Assembly (NCBI GenBank): GCA_903834925.1
Contig: CAILLA010000281.1
Location: 1 to 64,000 of the forward strand
DNA length: 64,000 bases
Reading direction: 5' to 3'
From: an uncultured Schlesneria sp.
Lineage (GTDB): Bacteria > Planctomycetota > Planctomycetia > Planctomycetales > Planctomycetaceae
In this document: in pieces, positions 26,758 through 36,771 of the stretch
Position numbering within the stretch: the stretch's first letter is position 1
Layout of the letters: every line of letters starts with the position of its first letter
Position numbers and translations under genes: made by a program
Notes under the pieces: generated by a model
The model's database searches: none
Seen by the model: the letters and a program-made list of their open reading frames with translations, nothing else
Told to the model about the DNA's origin: nothing

Positions 26758-28538
26758 TTCGACTCCGCGACGGGGGCTGGCGGAATCGTCGGGGGAGCCG
26801 AATGGATCAAGAGATCAGCAGGGGGCTGACCGATTGCCACATAAAGTTCGTATTGGGCCTGGTTATAACTCACGATGGTATCGAGATAGTCTTGCTGGGC
26901 GATGGCTCGCAGTCTCAGGTTATCCAGTACTTCGATCGGACGTCCTTCGCCAGCGTAGGCACGTTTCAAGTCTTGTTGAAATCCAAGTTCACTGGCTGTG
27001 ACAGCGCGTTCCCTCAGGTCGAGCTGAGCTGCGCGCGCCTGTGTTCTCGCATAGGCGTCAGCGACTTCCGCGCGGATTTCGTTGAACCGCTTTGTACGCT
27101 CCCAATCGGCTGCTGCCAGCCGTGCTGTCGCAGTTTTTATGAGCGCTCGATTGGCAAGTCCCATGTTTCGGATCGACCAATACAGGACAATGTCGACGTC
27201 AGTTCGGTCACCGAAATCGCCGAACCGAGGTCTTCCGGTATTGTTCGAGTTGATATTGCCCCCTCCGCCGAATACTCCATCACTGAAACCAGCGATGAAC
27301 TGCGGGGAAAACAACAGAAGTTTCGCACCGTCCAATTCCAGCATCGCCGCATGCACTTCCGCACGACGTTCGGCAACTTCGGGTCGTTGGTAAAGCGCGA
27401 TCGCAATCAATTCTGGCAGTGGAATCGGATCGGGAACGATCGAGCGTGGCACAACCCAGTTTTCTTTCGATTGCAAACGGACCGACGATTCCAAATTCAG
27501 GATCTGTCCCAATCGAGCGGACGCTTCGACAATCGCGGCATCAGCAGAAAGAATGTCAGCTTCACGACGGCCCACTTCTGTTTTGGCTCGTTCGGCATCG
27601 GATTGGCGACCTAGTCCGGCTTTGGCAAATGTCGCGGTTATTCTGGCCACTTCCAGTGCCTCGTCACGAACTTTGACTGCGATCGCTCGTGTCCCTTGTT
27701 CTCGCACGAGTTGGCAGAAAGCCACTGCAACCTGTAGCAGGATATTATTCCGCGCGGCTGCCGCACCCGCCTGTGCCCGTTCTGATAGCTGGCGACTGAC
27801 AAGATACCCAAAGTAGGCTTCGTTAACGTTCATGTTATATTGCAGACCAGGAATATTGACCGTTCCTGATCCGACGGCATTCCCGCCCGCTCCGACGTAC
27901 AGCGAACTTCGCTCAACGTTAAGAATCTGACCGCTCGACGCCTGGACGGCACCGGTATGCGAGTAGAAAGTTGTTCCGAGATTGAGGTTCGGCAGCGCCT
28001 GTGCTGCCGCCAACTGTTGTCGGGCTGTCACAGCAAGAACGCGTTGTTGGGCCAAAAGCACTTCTGGTGAAGTCATACCGGCGAGTTGCAGTGCCGCAGG
28101 CAGGTCAATCGGAGTGACAGGTTCTTCAAATTCCAGTGAGAATTCACTAGCGGGACCCGTCGACGCGGGATCAAGCTTTGGCCGGTCTGGGAATCGCCTT
28201 AAGCCCGCCACTTCGTTTCGGTTATTGGAATTCGTAGCCGTGACCAGTTGAACAGATTCTTTCTGAAAGCTGTCTGTCGCGGCTGATCGTCTGGTTTCGG
28301 GGGGTGAAGCGGGCGAATTCGTTGGTTCGACTTTTTGCTGAGATTTACCGCTGGCACGAAAGCCAAGACGATTCAATAGACTTGGGCGGTCCGCCGATCT
28401 CACCACATCATTCCGGGCAAACCAGATGACAATCAGCACCAGACCGAAACTCGTCCTACGAAAAAATCCTGGCGAACGACGGAACTGTCTTCGCGAATTC
28501 TTTCCGCGGATTGTGAGCGTCCCGTCCATGGGATTCAA
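26754..28538 (-). CDS. TolC-family outer-membrane efflux protein
   Basis: A 594-residue single OMF protomer. It has a basic start with a hydrophobic stretch (FGLVLIVIWF, about residues 31-40), an unusual Ser/Pro/Thr-rich spacer to about residue 140, then the channel unit: PEVLLAQQRVLAVTARQQ, ALPNLNLGTTFYSHTG, SDGVFGGGGN, and the closing YNQAQYELYVAIGQPP. It is closely similar in wording to the first half of the downstream 960-residue protein, which looks like the product of duplication and fusion. It lies upstream of the fused gene with an ATGA overlap. It probably supplies the outer-membrane exit for the divergently encoded RND pump. A start 9 bases downstream is also possible. Confidence 0.85.
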   Translation of the reverse strand: MNPMDGTLTIRGKNSRRQFRRSPGFFRRTSFGLVLIVIWFARNDVVRSADRPSLLNRLGFRASGKSQQKVEPTNSPASPPETRRSAATDSFQKESVQLVTATNSNNRNEVAGLRRFPDRPKLDPASTGPASEFSLEFEEPVTPIDLPAALQLAGMTSPEVLLAQQRVLAVTARQQLAAAQALPNLNLGTTFYSHTGAVQASSGQILNVERSSLYVGAGGNAVGSGTVNIPGLQYNMNVNEAYFGYLVSRQLSERAQAGAAAARNNILLQVAVAFCQLVREQGTRAIAVKVRDEALEVARITATFAKAGLGRQSDAERAKTEVGRREADILSADAAIVEASARLGQILNLESSVRLQSKENWVVPRSIVPDPIPLPELIAIALYQRPEVAERRAEVHAAMLELDGAKLLLFSPQFIAGFSDGVFGGGGNINSNNTGRPRFGDFGDRTDVDIVLYWSIRNMGLANRALIKTATARLAAADWERTKRFNEIRAEVADAYARTQARAAQLDLRERAVTASELGFQQDLKRAYAGEGRPIEVLDNLRLRAIAQQDYLDTIVSYNQAQYELYVAIGQPPADLLIHSAPPTIPPAPVAESN

Positions 28539-29147
28539 TTCTTTTCAATTGCGATTCCAATCTTGAGATTGATCGCAGTCTGAGGCGTCTTCCTGACATC
28601 CCCTTGATTTCGTCACCTGACTTTGCCGATTTCAGCTTTGCAAGTCGATCAGCAAAATCCGCCGATTTTTCCTCCCCGTCGGATTACTATGCAATTATCG
28701 TTATCAATCGGTATCGCCCATTGTCTGTAAGTTCCGCACTCAAAAAACGACGGAATCGTGAAGGGTACAAAATGAGCAGGTTAAACCTTGCCAGAGCGTT
28801 TTTTTCGGCATTGCTTATCCCGTTCACCACGGTAAGTCATTCCATCACGGGTTCGACGTCATCTTGATTTCTGCGGGAAAAGGTTTTCCTATGGCTAAAA
28901 GTTTTTGTCAGTTGATTTGCCGTAGCTTCGTTTGATTTCAATAAATCACATCAAATCGGGCAACAAGCTGACAGTTTCGGTATACTGATCACGCTATGAG
29001 GCGAGATTGGCGACGTGGCATAGGCATTGCGACACAGCATCAAGTGGTACGAAGTCGTGCATATCAGCATTGCTGATTCGCGATTGACGAACCAGTCAAC
29101 TGAGGTAGAGCGAGATCATCCTATCAGCGTTTAACGAGAAATCATCA
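28539..29147. other. Divergent promoter region between TolC and RND genes
   Basis: 609 bases between two divergent transcripts, so both promoters should be here. An A/T-rich block at 28692-28706 (CAATTATCGTTATCA) partly resembles a Fur-type 7-1-7 palindrome, but only one half is good. The open frame at 28604-28867 on the plus strand has no family features and is not called. No other structure stands out. Confidence 0.45.
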
Positions 29148-30548
29148 ATGGCTCGAATTCGTTTCGGACGTTTTTTCGTAGTATCAACAATGATCATGAT
29201 CGGAGGGCTGATTGCGTTCGCATTGCTGCATCGTTCGCATTCTCCTTCGCTGTCAAATAACGCGTTTGCGGCAGGGAATGGGCGTCATCCGGTGTCGCCA
29301 ACGGACTCGCTCGTCAAAGTTGACGTCGTTAAGCCACATGAAGGAGGAATGGAGCGAACCTGTATTTTGCCGGGTTCGATTCACGCCTACGAAGCGGCCG
29401 AGTTGTTCGCGAAAGTCCCCGGTTATCTCAAAATACAAAATGTCGATATTGGTGATCGAGTGACAGCTGGTCAGTTGCTGGCACAACTCGATTCTCCCGA
29501 ACTTCAGCGTGATGTGGATCGGGGCAAAGCCGCCGTTGAACGAACTGAAGCTCAAGTTGGGCAGATGAAGGCCCGTATTCTTGCCGCCGAAGCCGATTTG
29601 AATGCCGCCAAAACGGGAATTGCGAGGGCTGAAGCAAACGTCAAACGGGACATCGCAGCGTTTGATTTCCGCGACAAACAGTTTCGGCGTTTTCAGGAAC
29701 TGGTGAATGCAAAATCAGTCGATGAACGGTTGGTTGACGAGAAGGAAGATCAGCGATTGGCCGCACAGGCGGCCGTTGATGCCTCTCAGGCGAATCTTGC
29801 GGAATCGAAGGCCTTAGTCGCCTCAGCAGCGGCCAAAGTCGATCAAGCCAAAGCCGACCTTGTTGATGCCGAGGCGGAAGTTGATGTGGCGAAAGCAAAC
29901 CTGTCCAAGGCCGAGGTCTTTGTGGAGTACACTCGCGTGACGGCTCCTTATGACGGAGTGGTTACGTCACGCGCATTCCATCGCGGCGATTTCATTCGCG
30001 GTGCCGATCAGAGTGCCGCTTTACCAATGTTAACCGTCGAGCGAACGGACATCGTCCGACTGGTCTTGTACGTACCGGACGGTGACGTTCCGTTTACCGA
30101 TCCTGGAGATGAGACAGTCACCGACATTGATGCTCTTCCCGGTCATAAGTTTGCAGGGAAGATTTCGCGAATCGCGTTTTCTGAAGACAAAAAAACGAAA
30201 ACAATGCGAACGGAGGTTGATCTGCCTAATGATCGAGGATTGTTAAGAAATGGGATGTATGGTCGGACAAAGATCATGCTTCAGGCGGGTAACCCAGAGG
30301 CTTTTACCGTTCCTTCATCGGCACTGAGCGGGACAACAAAGGGAGGCAAGGGGACCTTGTTTGTTGTACGCAACGGCATTGCCCGCAAAACGTCTATTGA
30401 GATTGGCGTTGATAATGGGGTTCAAGCCGAAATTACGAAAGGGATCACGTCGAACGACCTGGTGATCGTCGGGAACATTAATACGATTAAGGACGGGCAG
30501 CATGTGGAAGTCCATGAACTGAATTTTTCGGCGCCGAATAAACGGTGA
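29148..30548 (+). CDS. RND/HlyD-family periplasmic adaptor (membrane fusion protein)
   Basis: A 466-residue adaptor that bridges an inner-membrane RND pump and an outer-membrane TolC channel. It has an N-terminal anchor at about residues 8-27, a lipoyl half-domain (GYLKIQNVDIGDRVTAGQLL), a long Ala-rich coiled-coil hairpin (about residues 118-260), the returning lipoyl strand with TRVTAPYDGVVTSRAF, a beta-barrel domain, and a membrane-proximal end (FTVPSSALSGT, LVIVGNINTIKDGQHVEV). Only 149 bases separate it from the pump gene, and the two TolC genes lie divergently upstream, so a complete tripartite system is encoded within 10 kb. The substrate cannot be inferred. Confidence 0.9.
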   Translation: MARIRFGRFFVVSTMIMIGGLIAFALLHRSHSPSLSNNAFAAGNGRHPVSPTDSLVKVDVVKPHEGGMERTCILPGSIHAYEAAELFAKVPGYLKIQNVDIGDRVTAGQLLAQLDSPELQRDVDRGKAAVERTEAQVGQMKARILAAEADLNAAKTGIARAEANVKRDIAAFDFRDKQFRRFQELVNAKSVDERLVDEKEDQRLAAQAAVDASQANLAESKALVASAAAKVDQAKADLVDAEAEVDVAKANLSKAEVFVEYTRVTAPYDGVVTSRAFHRGDFIRGADQSAALPMLTVERTDIVRLVLYVPDGDVPFTDPGDETVTDIDALPGHKFAGKISRIAFSEDKKTKTMRTEVDLPNDRGLLRNGMYGRTKIMLQAGNPEAFTVPSSALSGTTKGGKGTLFVVRNGIARKTSIEIGVDNGVQAEITKGITSNDLVIVGNINTIKDGQHVEVHELNFSAPNKR

Positions 30549-30697
30549 TGAGATTCCATAGATCAGAAGCGGGAAGATCAGTCGAATATTTGTGACGACC
30601 GTAACTGCTCTGTTCTTCCGCAATCCACCCAACACTCTAAAACGTGCTGTTCCGACAGGTTTATCTTCACGACATCCTCTGATTGGTATCCCGCTTC

Positions 30698-33600
30698 ATG
30701 AACGGCCTGATTCGAGCCTCGCTGAAAAACCCATATGCCGTCACGGTGATGTGTTTGTCTGTGCTCTTGATTGGTGTGATTACACTGACGCGAATTCCGA
30801 TCGATATTCTTCCCGTCTTTCGTTCTCCAGCAGTTCAGGTGTTAACCTTCTACGGAGGGATGCCGGCCGAAGGGATTGAGAAAGACATCACAGGACGCAT
30901 CGAACGCTGGACAAATCAGGCGAACGGGATAGCGAGACAAGAATCCCGTTCTTTGATCGGAGCAAGCATTGTCCGAAACTATTTTCAGGGTGATGCCGAT
31001 CCGAACGGGGCACTGACGCAAGTCAATTCCCTGGCATTGGCAGCGATGCCGACGATGCCTCCAGGGACGTTACCCCCGATCGTGCTGCCGTATGATCCAA
31101 CAAGTTCAACACCGATTTCGATCGTCGCAGTCAGTGGTAGTTCCCATTCTGAGGCGACGCTATATGACACGGGGCGCTATGAAGTCCGCCCGATGATCAT
31201 GAATAATCCAGGGGCAATCACCCCGATTGTCTACGGCGGAAAGGTTCGGGCGGTAATGCTGTATCTCGATCGGATACGTATGGAAGCCCGAGGGTTGGCG
31301 CCAGTTGATGTCATGAAAGCAATGGACCAGTTCAACATCTTCCTGCCAACGGGCAGCGTCAAAGTTGGTGAAACAGATTATGCCATCGATTCCAATTCGA
31401 TGATTGAGATCGTTGATCGGATGGGGGCGATGCCTCTCAAAGCCGAATCGGGAAACGTCAGTTACATTCGGGATGTCGCGACCCCTAAGGATTCGTCATT
31501 CGTCCAGACGAACGTCGTTCGCGTGGACGGCAATCGCCAGGTCTATATTCCCGTCTTTCGCCAGACAGGGGCCAGTACGTTGACGGTTGTTGACACGCTG
31601 AAGAAGTCGCTCAAGTCGATGCAGGATCGATTGTCGCGGCCTGGTATTGATTTGAAGCTGGTGATGGATCAGTCCGTTTACGTACGCAGTTCAATCGCTG
31701 CGCTGGTGCAGGAAGGTCTGTTGGGAGCCATTCTCTGTTCGCTGGTCATCCTGCTTTTTCTCGGACAGTGGAGAATGACCTTAATCGCCATACTGACATT
31801 GCCACTGTCAGTTCTGGGTGCGATTGTTTGCCTGTATGTCACCGGCAACACCGTGAATGTGATGACGCTGGCAGGCTTGGCACTGGCAATCGGTCCGATG
31901 GTCGATAGTGCCATTATTTGTTTGGAAAATACGCATCGACATCTGGGGCTGGGGGTCGATCCCGAGGAAGCGGCCTACCTGGGTGCCAGCGAAGTGGCGC
32001 TTCCCGAACTTGTTTCAACCTTGTGTACGTTTCTGGTTCTAGCGCCGCTTGCATTGATGCCGGGTATGGGAGTGTTTCTCTTTCGCCCGATGGCCTTAGC
32101 TGTCGCGTTCGCCATGATCAGTGCCTACCTGCTGTCGAGAACTCTCGTCCCTTCATTCAGTGCATTATTGTTGCAGCCTCATGTTGCGCACAACGATCAT
32201 CAGAAGCCTAAAGGATGGCTCAGCCGGATCTTTCAGCGTTGGGAAGCACTGATTGATCAATCGATTGTCTTGTATCTTCGTGGACTCGACTTCGTCCTTC
32301 GTTATCGAATTACAACGATCGCCTTGGGAGCCGCACTGTTCTGCATCGTTCTCCTGTCTTATGGATCGATCTTGAGGAAGGAGTTTTTTCCGGAAGTCGA
32401 TTCTGGCGCATTTGAAATGGTGATGCGCGGTCCCAGTGGCCTGCGAATTGAGAAGACGGAAGAGTACGTCGCTCAAGCGGAAAGTTTGGTTCGTGAAACT
32501 ATCGGCAAACACGATTTGCAAATGATTATTTCCGAGATTGGAGTCGTCCCCGACTGGTCTGCTGCGTTTACCCCCAACGCAGGGCCGATGGACACGATTC
32601 TTAGAGTGCAGCTCAGTCCACATCGAAAGTATAGCGCAGAACATCATATCGCGAAGATTCGTGCGGAAGTCGCCAAAGAAGAGTGGTTTTCGCAATTTGA
32701 GTTTGGCTTTGATTCGGGAGGCATGATTCGCAGCGCACTGAACGAAGGAAAATCAAACCCCATTCGAATTCGCGTAGTCGGCAAGCAGCAGAAGCTGGCT
32801 CACGAAATTGCGTCGTCGATTAAACAAGAGATTGCCAGGATCGACGGCGTTGTCGATGCTCGAATTCTACAAAGGCTGAACTATCCACAATTCGTGATAA
32901 CGGTCGACCGTCAAAAGTCCGCCGATCTGGGACTGACGCAAGAGGACGTCATGCGGAATGTTGTGGCGGCTGCCAACAGCAGTATTTCTTTCAACAAGAA
33001 AAACTTCTGGATTGATCCGGTCAGTTACAACCAGTACTTCGTCGGTGTGATGTATCCGGAACAAGATTTTCAATCGATGGAAGATTTGCTGGATATTCCT
33101 CTGACAGGTGCAGGTCAGCAGACGCCAATCCTGTTGCGTTCGCTGGCGACGATCGCTCGCGCCTCGGTGCCGACGGAAGCGACACACGTCAATCTACAGC
33201 CTTCGATTGACCTGGTGATGTCGGTCGCTGGCCGCGATCTGGGGCATGTGGCCGCCGACGTACATCGAGTCCTGGAAAAATATGGCCGGGCTGATGGCAA
33301 TGATTCGTGGATTCCGTTTGATCCGAACTCCACTGATCAAACGGTTTTGAAGGGTTTTAAGATTGTCCTCAGTGGCGAATACTCGCGAATGCAAGACACC
33401 TTTACCAATCTGTTCAATGGCCTGCTGCTGGCAATTCTGCTGATGTACTTTCTCATGGTGGCGCTGGATAAATCCTGGGTCGTTCCTCTGACAGTGATGC
33501 TGACGGTCCCACTGGCTCTGATCGGGATCTTTCCGTTTCTTTACCACACTGGTACCGCACTCAATGTTCAAAGTCTGCTGGGAATAATCTTCATTGTCGG

Positions 33601-33946
33601 AATCAAAGTCGCGAATACCGTCTTGTTGACCGACTACGCTCAGGAACTTCGTCGCCACGAAGGGCTGTCTCCATCCGAGGCAATTCGCAAAGCGGCATCG
33701 GTTCGAGTCCGACCAGTAACAATGACGGCTCTCGCCGCATTCTTCGCGATGATTCCGGCAGCGTTGGCTCTTGAGCATGGCAGCGAAGCCAACGCGCCGC
33801 TGGCACGAGCGATTCTGGGTGGGTTGATTGCAGGTGAACCAGCGACGTTATTTGTGCTTCCTTGCTTGTATTCTCTTCTGGTCAGAGAGCGTCGCTTGCC
33901 GAATGTTGACATAAATCATAAGTCCGTCGATTCTGCGTCAGCGTGA
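30698..33946 (+). CDS. RND-family efflux permease
   Basis: An approximately 1082-residue inner-membrane pump with the RND layout: TM1 at about 15-30, a periplasmic domain, TM2-6, a second periplasmic domain and TM7-12. ATG at 30698 is chosen over TTG at 30683 by comparison with family starts (MNGLIRASLKNPYAV), though no good Shine-Dalgarno is present. TM4 reads AIGPMVDSAIICLENTHRH, so the first Asp of the AcrB proton-relay pair is kept (residue 403) and the second is Ser (404). In the distal relay helix the sequence is GIKVANTVLLTDYA, where AcrB has Lys before Asn; here it is Ala (972). This pattern is found in divergent RND groups rather than AcrB proper. The substrate is unknown. Confidence 0.9.
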   Translation: MNGLIRASLKNPYAVTVMCLSVLLIGVITLTRIPIDILPVFRSPAVQVLTFYGGMPAEGIEKDITGRIERWTNQANGIARQESRSLIGASIVRNYFQGDADPNGALTQVNSLALAAMPTMPPGTLPPIVLPYDPTSSTPISIVAVSGSSHSEATLYDTGRYEVRPMIMNNPGAITPIVYGGKVRAVMLYLDRIRMEARGLAPVDVMKAMDQFNIFLPTGSVKVGETDYAIDSNSMIEIVDRMGAMPLKAESGNVSYIRDVATPKDSSFVQTNVVRVDGNRQVYIPVFRQTGASTLTVVDTLKKSLKSMQDRLSRPGIDLKLVMDQSVYVRSSIAALVQEGLLGAILCSLVILLFLGQWRMTLIAILTLPLSVLGAIVCLYVTGNTVNVMTLAGLALAIGPMVDSAIICLENTHRHLGLGVDPEEAAYLGASEVALPELVSTLCTFLVLAPLALMPGMGVFLFRPMALAVAFAMISAYLLSRTLVPSFSALLLQPHVAHNDHQKPKGWLSRIFQRWEALIDQSIVLYLRGLDFVLRYRITTIALGAALFCIVLLSYGSILRKEFFPEVDSGAFEMVMRGPSGLRIEKTEEYVAQAESLVRETIGKHDLQMIISEIGVVPDWSAAFTPNAGPMDTILRVQLSPHRKYSAEHHIAKIRAEVAKEEWFSQFEFGFDSGGMIRSALNEGKSNPIRIRVVGKQQKLAHEIASSIKQEIARIDGVVDARILQRLNYPQFVITVDRQKSADLGLTQEDVMRNVVAAANSSISFNKKNFWIDPVSYNQYFVGVMYPEQDFQSMEDLLDIPLTGAGQQTPILLRSLATIARASVPTEATHVNLQPSIDLVMSVAGRDLGHVAADVHRVLEKYGRADGNDSWIPFDPNSTDQTVLKGFKIVLSGEYSRMQDTFTNLFNGLLLAILLMYFLMVALDKSWVVPLTVMLTVPLALIGIFPFLYHTGTALNVQSLLGIIFIVGIKVANTVLLTDYAQELRRHEGLSPSEAIRKAASVRVRPVTMTALAAFFAMIPAALALEHGSEANAPLARAILGGLIAGEPATLFVLPCLYSLLVRERRLPNVDINHKSVDSASA

Positions 33947-34402
33947 ATTACCAAGGAGTTTCCGACAAGCCCTTCTTAAACATTAGTGCAGATTCTCCTT
34001 TCGGAAATCGAGCCATCGTGCCGAAAAAATTCCGACTTTCGAGTGCGCCTTCGAATTTCGGACGTGCTTTGCCCACGAGTTGTATTGAGCAAATAATCCA
34101 TTCGCTCAATTGAGTCTTCGCGAATGTGAAAGCGACATAAATGTCTGCTAACAAAGGCTGTCGGACTTGTCGTGGTTGCGTTGTGAGTCGCCGCTCGCTC
34201 TTCTTTAAGGTTTGCCCCCGGCATATTCGCATTTCGACTTGAGCGATTTATTTCGTTCGCAGAATTGTGTTAACTTGTTTTGAAAGCATTGTCAGCTCAA
34301 TTCCTATCCGTGGCACAACCGATAAAGTTGACAGAGTTTGCTCGGAATCGAGCAACGCTTCTTTGCTCAGCGTACTCGATCGGATATGGATTCTACATTG
34401 AA
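33947..34402. other. Intergenic region between pump and porin
   Basis: Nothing recognisable. Small frames on either strand lack family features. The stretch should contain the porin promoter, but no confident -35/-10 pair is visible. Confidence 0.35.
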
Positions 34403-36241
34403 ATGAAGTGGTCACTACGGGAAATCCTGCGACGTGATTGTGTTGCGCGGTTCGCAAGTCATTGCCCGGAGACTTCGGAAGTTGTGCATCCAAGGCTGTT
34501 TTTCAATAACCGGACAGAATCGTTACCGGTTAAGCAATTTCGATGGCTCAGCGTTCGTGACGTCATTCTCACCGTTGTTGTTACCGCAACTTTCGTCACA
34601 TTCAGCAACAATGTGTTCGGCCAGGACGGACTTATCCCGTTACGCTTGTTAACTGATAGTGAATCGTCTTCGGCTCAACCAACTTCTCTTGCGGCGGAAT
34701 TCGCTGATCGCTTGGAAAAGAATCAAATCAAAGCTGAGCACGAGAAGTCGAAAAGCAAGGGTAAGGACGAATCGAAGCCGGGTGAGATCGAATTATTGGG
34801 TTACATGACGGCTGATTCGAATGAGACAAAAATTTCTGCAGAAGCTGAGAACGCGTCCACAAGTTTGGCTGCCGAATTTGCGAAACGATTGTCCGATGTT
34901 GAGAAGCAATTAAAGAAGCGTGACGAAGCAGACGCCAAAAAAGCAAATACCTACCCAACGCATAAGATCACCGGGTTCCTGCAGGTCGATACGGCGTTCT
35001 ATTCACAGACGCCTCGAAACATCGCGACCGTTGGTGATGCTCAAGATGGAACCGGGTTTCGGCGTGCCCGATTTGCTGTTAACGGCAAAGTGGCCCAATT
35101 CACGAATTATCAATTGGAAGTCGATTTTGCCGCAGCAGGGCGGCCCAGCTTTTTTGATAATTATGTCGAGCAAGGGAACCTGCCGATTCTCGGGGATCTC
35201 CGCGTCGGTCAGTTCCTTCAGCCGTTCAGCGTTGATGCGATGAGCGGTTTTCGAAATCTTGCGTTTCTGGAACGATCGTTGCCTTTCCTGGCCTTCGTCC
35301 CTTTCCGGCGCGTCGGCATCATGTCGTCGAACGCCACGGACGATGACATGACACACTGGGCCTACAGCGTGTTTCGCACGGGCGGTTTCAATAACGCCCC
35401 CCTGGGGGATTCTCGCTTTGCAACCGATTTCGGCAATGTGGGAGGTTATTCGTTTTCTACGCGTCTCACGCATCTGCTTTATTACGATGAGTGTGAAAAA
35501 GACCGTCATTTATGGCACGTGGGTTTCTCGTACAACTTCAGTGAATTAGGTGCAGACGATGCGACGGGGGCCGGCGTAAATGGCAATGCCGGTACTCCGA
35601 AGCCGTTCTATCAGTCTCGTACGACGCCTGAGTTTTTTCTCGGCTATCCTGAGAACAGCACAACCTTCGACACCGCTGTGAACGGGACGCCCATCTTTGT
35701 GGATACCGGTAAGTATCAGGCGAAGAACTTTAATCTCATGGGATTAGAAACGGTTTATCAGGACGGTCCGCTGAGTCTTCAGTCTGAATACATGGCGACT
35801 GTCGTGGAAAGCGTTGTTGGCCCTGTCTTTTACCAGGGTGCGTACGGAGAAGTGATGTACCGCCTGACGGGCGAACATCGGGGATACGACAAAAAACTTG
35901 CGTCGTTCAAGAATCCGGTCCCGTATGCGGATTTTCTCCCTCTGAAATGGGATGGCGTTCGTGGTTGGGGGGCCTGGGGTCTTGCCGCTCGGTGGTCGGT
36001 TGTTGACCTAACAAACCCCTCAAAACTCGACGGACATTACTACAACAGTAATACCAACTCGTTTAATACGACGAGCAAGGCTGGCAACGGAGTACTCAAC
36101 GATTTCACGTTTGGTGTGAACTGGTACTTGAACCAGCACACGAAACTCCAGTTCAACTGGATTCATGCCATGCTGGATAATACGAAAAAAGGTAACAGCA
36201 CCGCAGAACTGTTTGTCACTCGTATGCAAGTCGACTTCTGA
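34403..36241 (+). CDS. OprO/OprP-type outer-membrane porin
   Basis: About 612 residues from ATG 34403. The start is uncertain because the likely signal helix (VRDVILTVVVTATFVTF) begins only about residue 49; a GTG at 34481 would shorten the leader. After the signal come two short repeats of SLAAEFADRLEK / SLAAEFAKRLSDVEKQ (predicted coiled coil), then a barrel beginning KITGFLQVDTAFYSQTP and GFRRARFAVNGKVAQFTNYQLEVDFA, wording typical of phosphate-selective-porin-like proteins, and ending in the C-terminal strand ELFVTRMQVDF with terminal Phe, the outer-membrane insertion signal. The coiled coil before the barrel resembles the trimerisation segments of planctomycete and cyanobacterial-style porins. 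The solute is not known. It is convergent with the next gene, with no gap. Confidence 0.85.
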   Translation: MKWSLREILRRDCVARFASHCPETSEVVHPRLFFNNRTESLPVKQFRWLSVRDVILTVVVTATFVTFSNNVFGQDGLIPLRLLTDSESSSAQPTSLAAEFADRLEKNQIKAEHEKSKSKGKDESKPGEIELLGYMTADSNETKISAEAENASTSLAAEFAKRLSDVEKQLKKRDEADAKKANTYPTHKITGFLQVDTAFYSQTPRNIATVGDAQDGTGFRRARFAVNGKVAQFTNYQLEVDFAAAGRPSFFDNYVEQGNLPILGDLRVGQFLQPFSVDAMSGFRNLAFLERSLPFLAFVPFRRVGIMSSNATDDDMTHWAYSVFRTGGFNNAPLGDSRFATDFGNVGGYSFSTRLTHLLYYDECEKDRHLWHVGFSYNFSELGADDATGAGVNGNAGTPKPFYQSRTTPEFFLGYPENSTTFDTAVNGTPIFVDTGKYQAKNFNLMGLETVYQDGPLSLQSEYMATVVESVVGPVFYQGAYGEVMYRLTGEHRGYDKKLASFKNPVPYADFLPLKWDGVRGWGAWGLAARWSVVDLTNPSKLDGHYYNSNTNSFNTTSKAGNGVLNDFTFGVNWYLNQHTKLQFNWIHAMLDNTKKGNSTAELFVTRMQVDF

Positions 36242-36550
36242 TCACTCCGCCGGTTTTTCGACCTTCTTCTCCGGCTTGGGGCGAATCTTGCCCGACTGGA
36301 TATCTTTGACGACTTCGGCCACTTGTGCCGGATCGGCGGTCTTCATCACGTGTTCAACACGTGAGACAGGAGTTCCCAGTCGTTCCATCAGTTCTTTCGC
36401 CGATTCCCATAGTTTGGGCTTTTTCTTGTCGCTGGCGAGGTACAGTTCTGTCGCCAGTTCCGCCAAGCGCTGCTCGTCGAGTGCCGGTCGATTGTCGTAA
36501 TAGCGCTGAATAACTTTTTTCTGATATCTCGAAAAATCCTGGTCAGCCAT
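36242..36550 (-). CDS. Small conserved-looking protein of unknown function
   Basis: A 102-residue soluble protein starting at 36550 (MADQDFSRYQKKVIQRYYDN), with GGAGGG 8 to 13 bases upstream; the frame continues upstream but the Shine-Dalgarno decides this start. It is mostly helical and charged, ending in a Lys/Pro/Glu tail (KIRPKPEKKVEKPAE). The phrase RYYDNRPALDEQRLAELATELYLA suggests a helical bundle; I do not recognise a named domain. The stop adjoins the porin stop, so the two genes converge. Confidence 0.65.
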   Translation of the reverse strand: MADQDFSRYQKKVIQRYYDNRPALDEQRLAELATELYLASDKKKPKLWESAKELMERLGTPVSRVEHVMKTADPAQVAEVVKDIQSGKIRPKPEKKVEKPAE

Positions 36551-36771
36551 GATCGAGTCCCTCCGAAAGAATGATGCGACGTGCCAACTGGTTCCCAACG
36601 CCATCGTTAGGGAGGAAATCTCATTTCGCCGACCGTCGCCGCGAGTATATCGTACGGCGCGACGGTCTGACATTGGTAAAAATGCGGGTCGGCCGCGCAA
36701 GGTGGCTTAGACGAATCTCATGATTGTTGAGTTTCTGTTTCAATTCAAACCATCCCGTGAGTACTAATTTT

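Noticed and set aside
28604-28867. 87-codon plus-strand frame in the divergent promoter region
   Set aside because: There is no Shine-Dalgarno and no family features, and it occupies the region where two promoters are needed.
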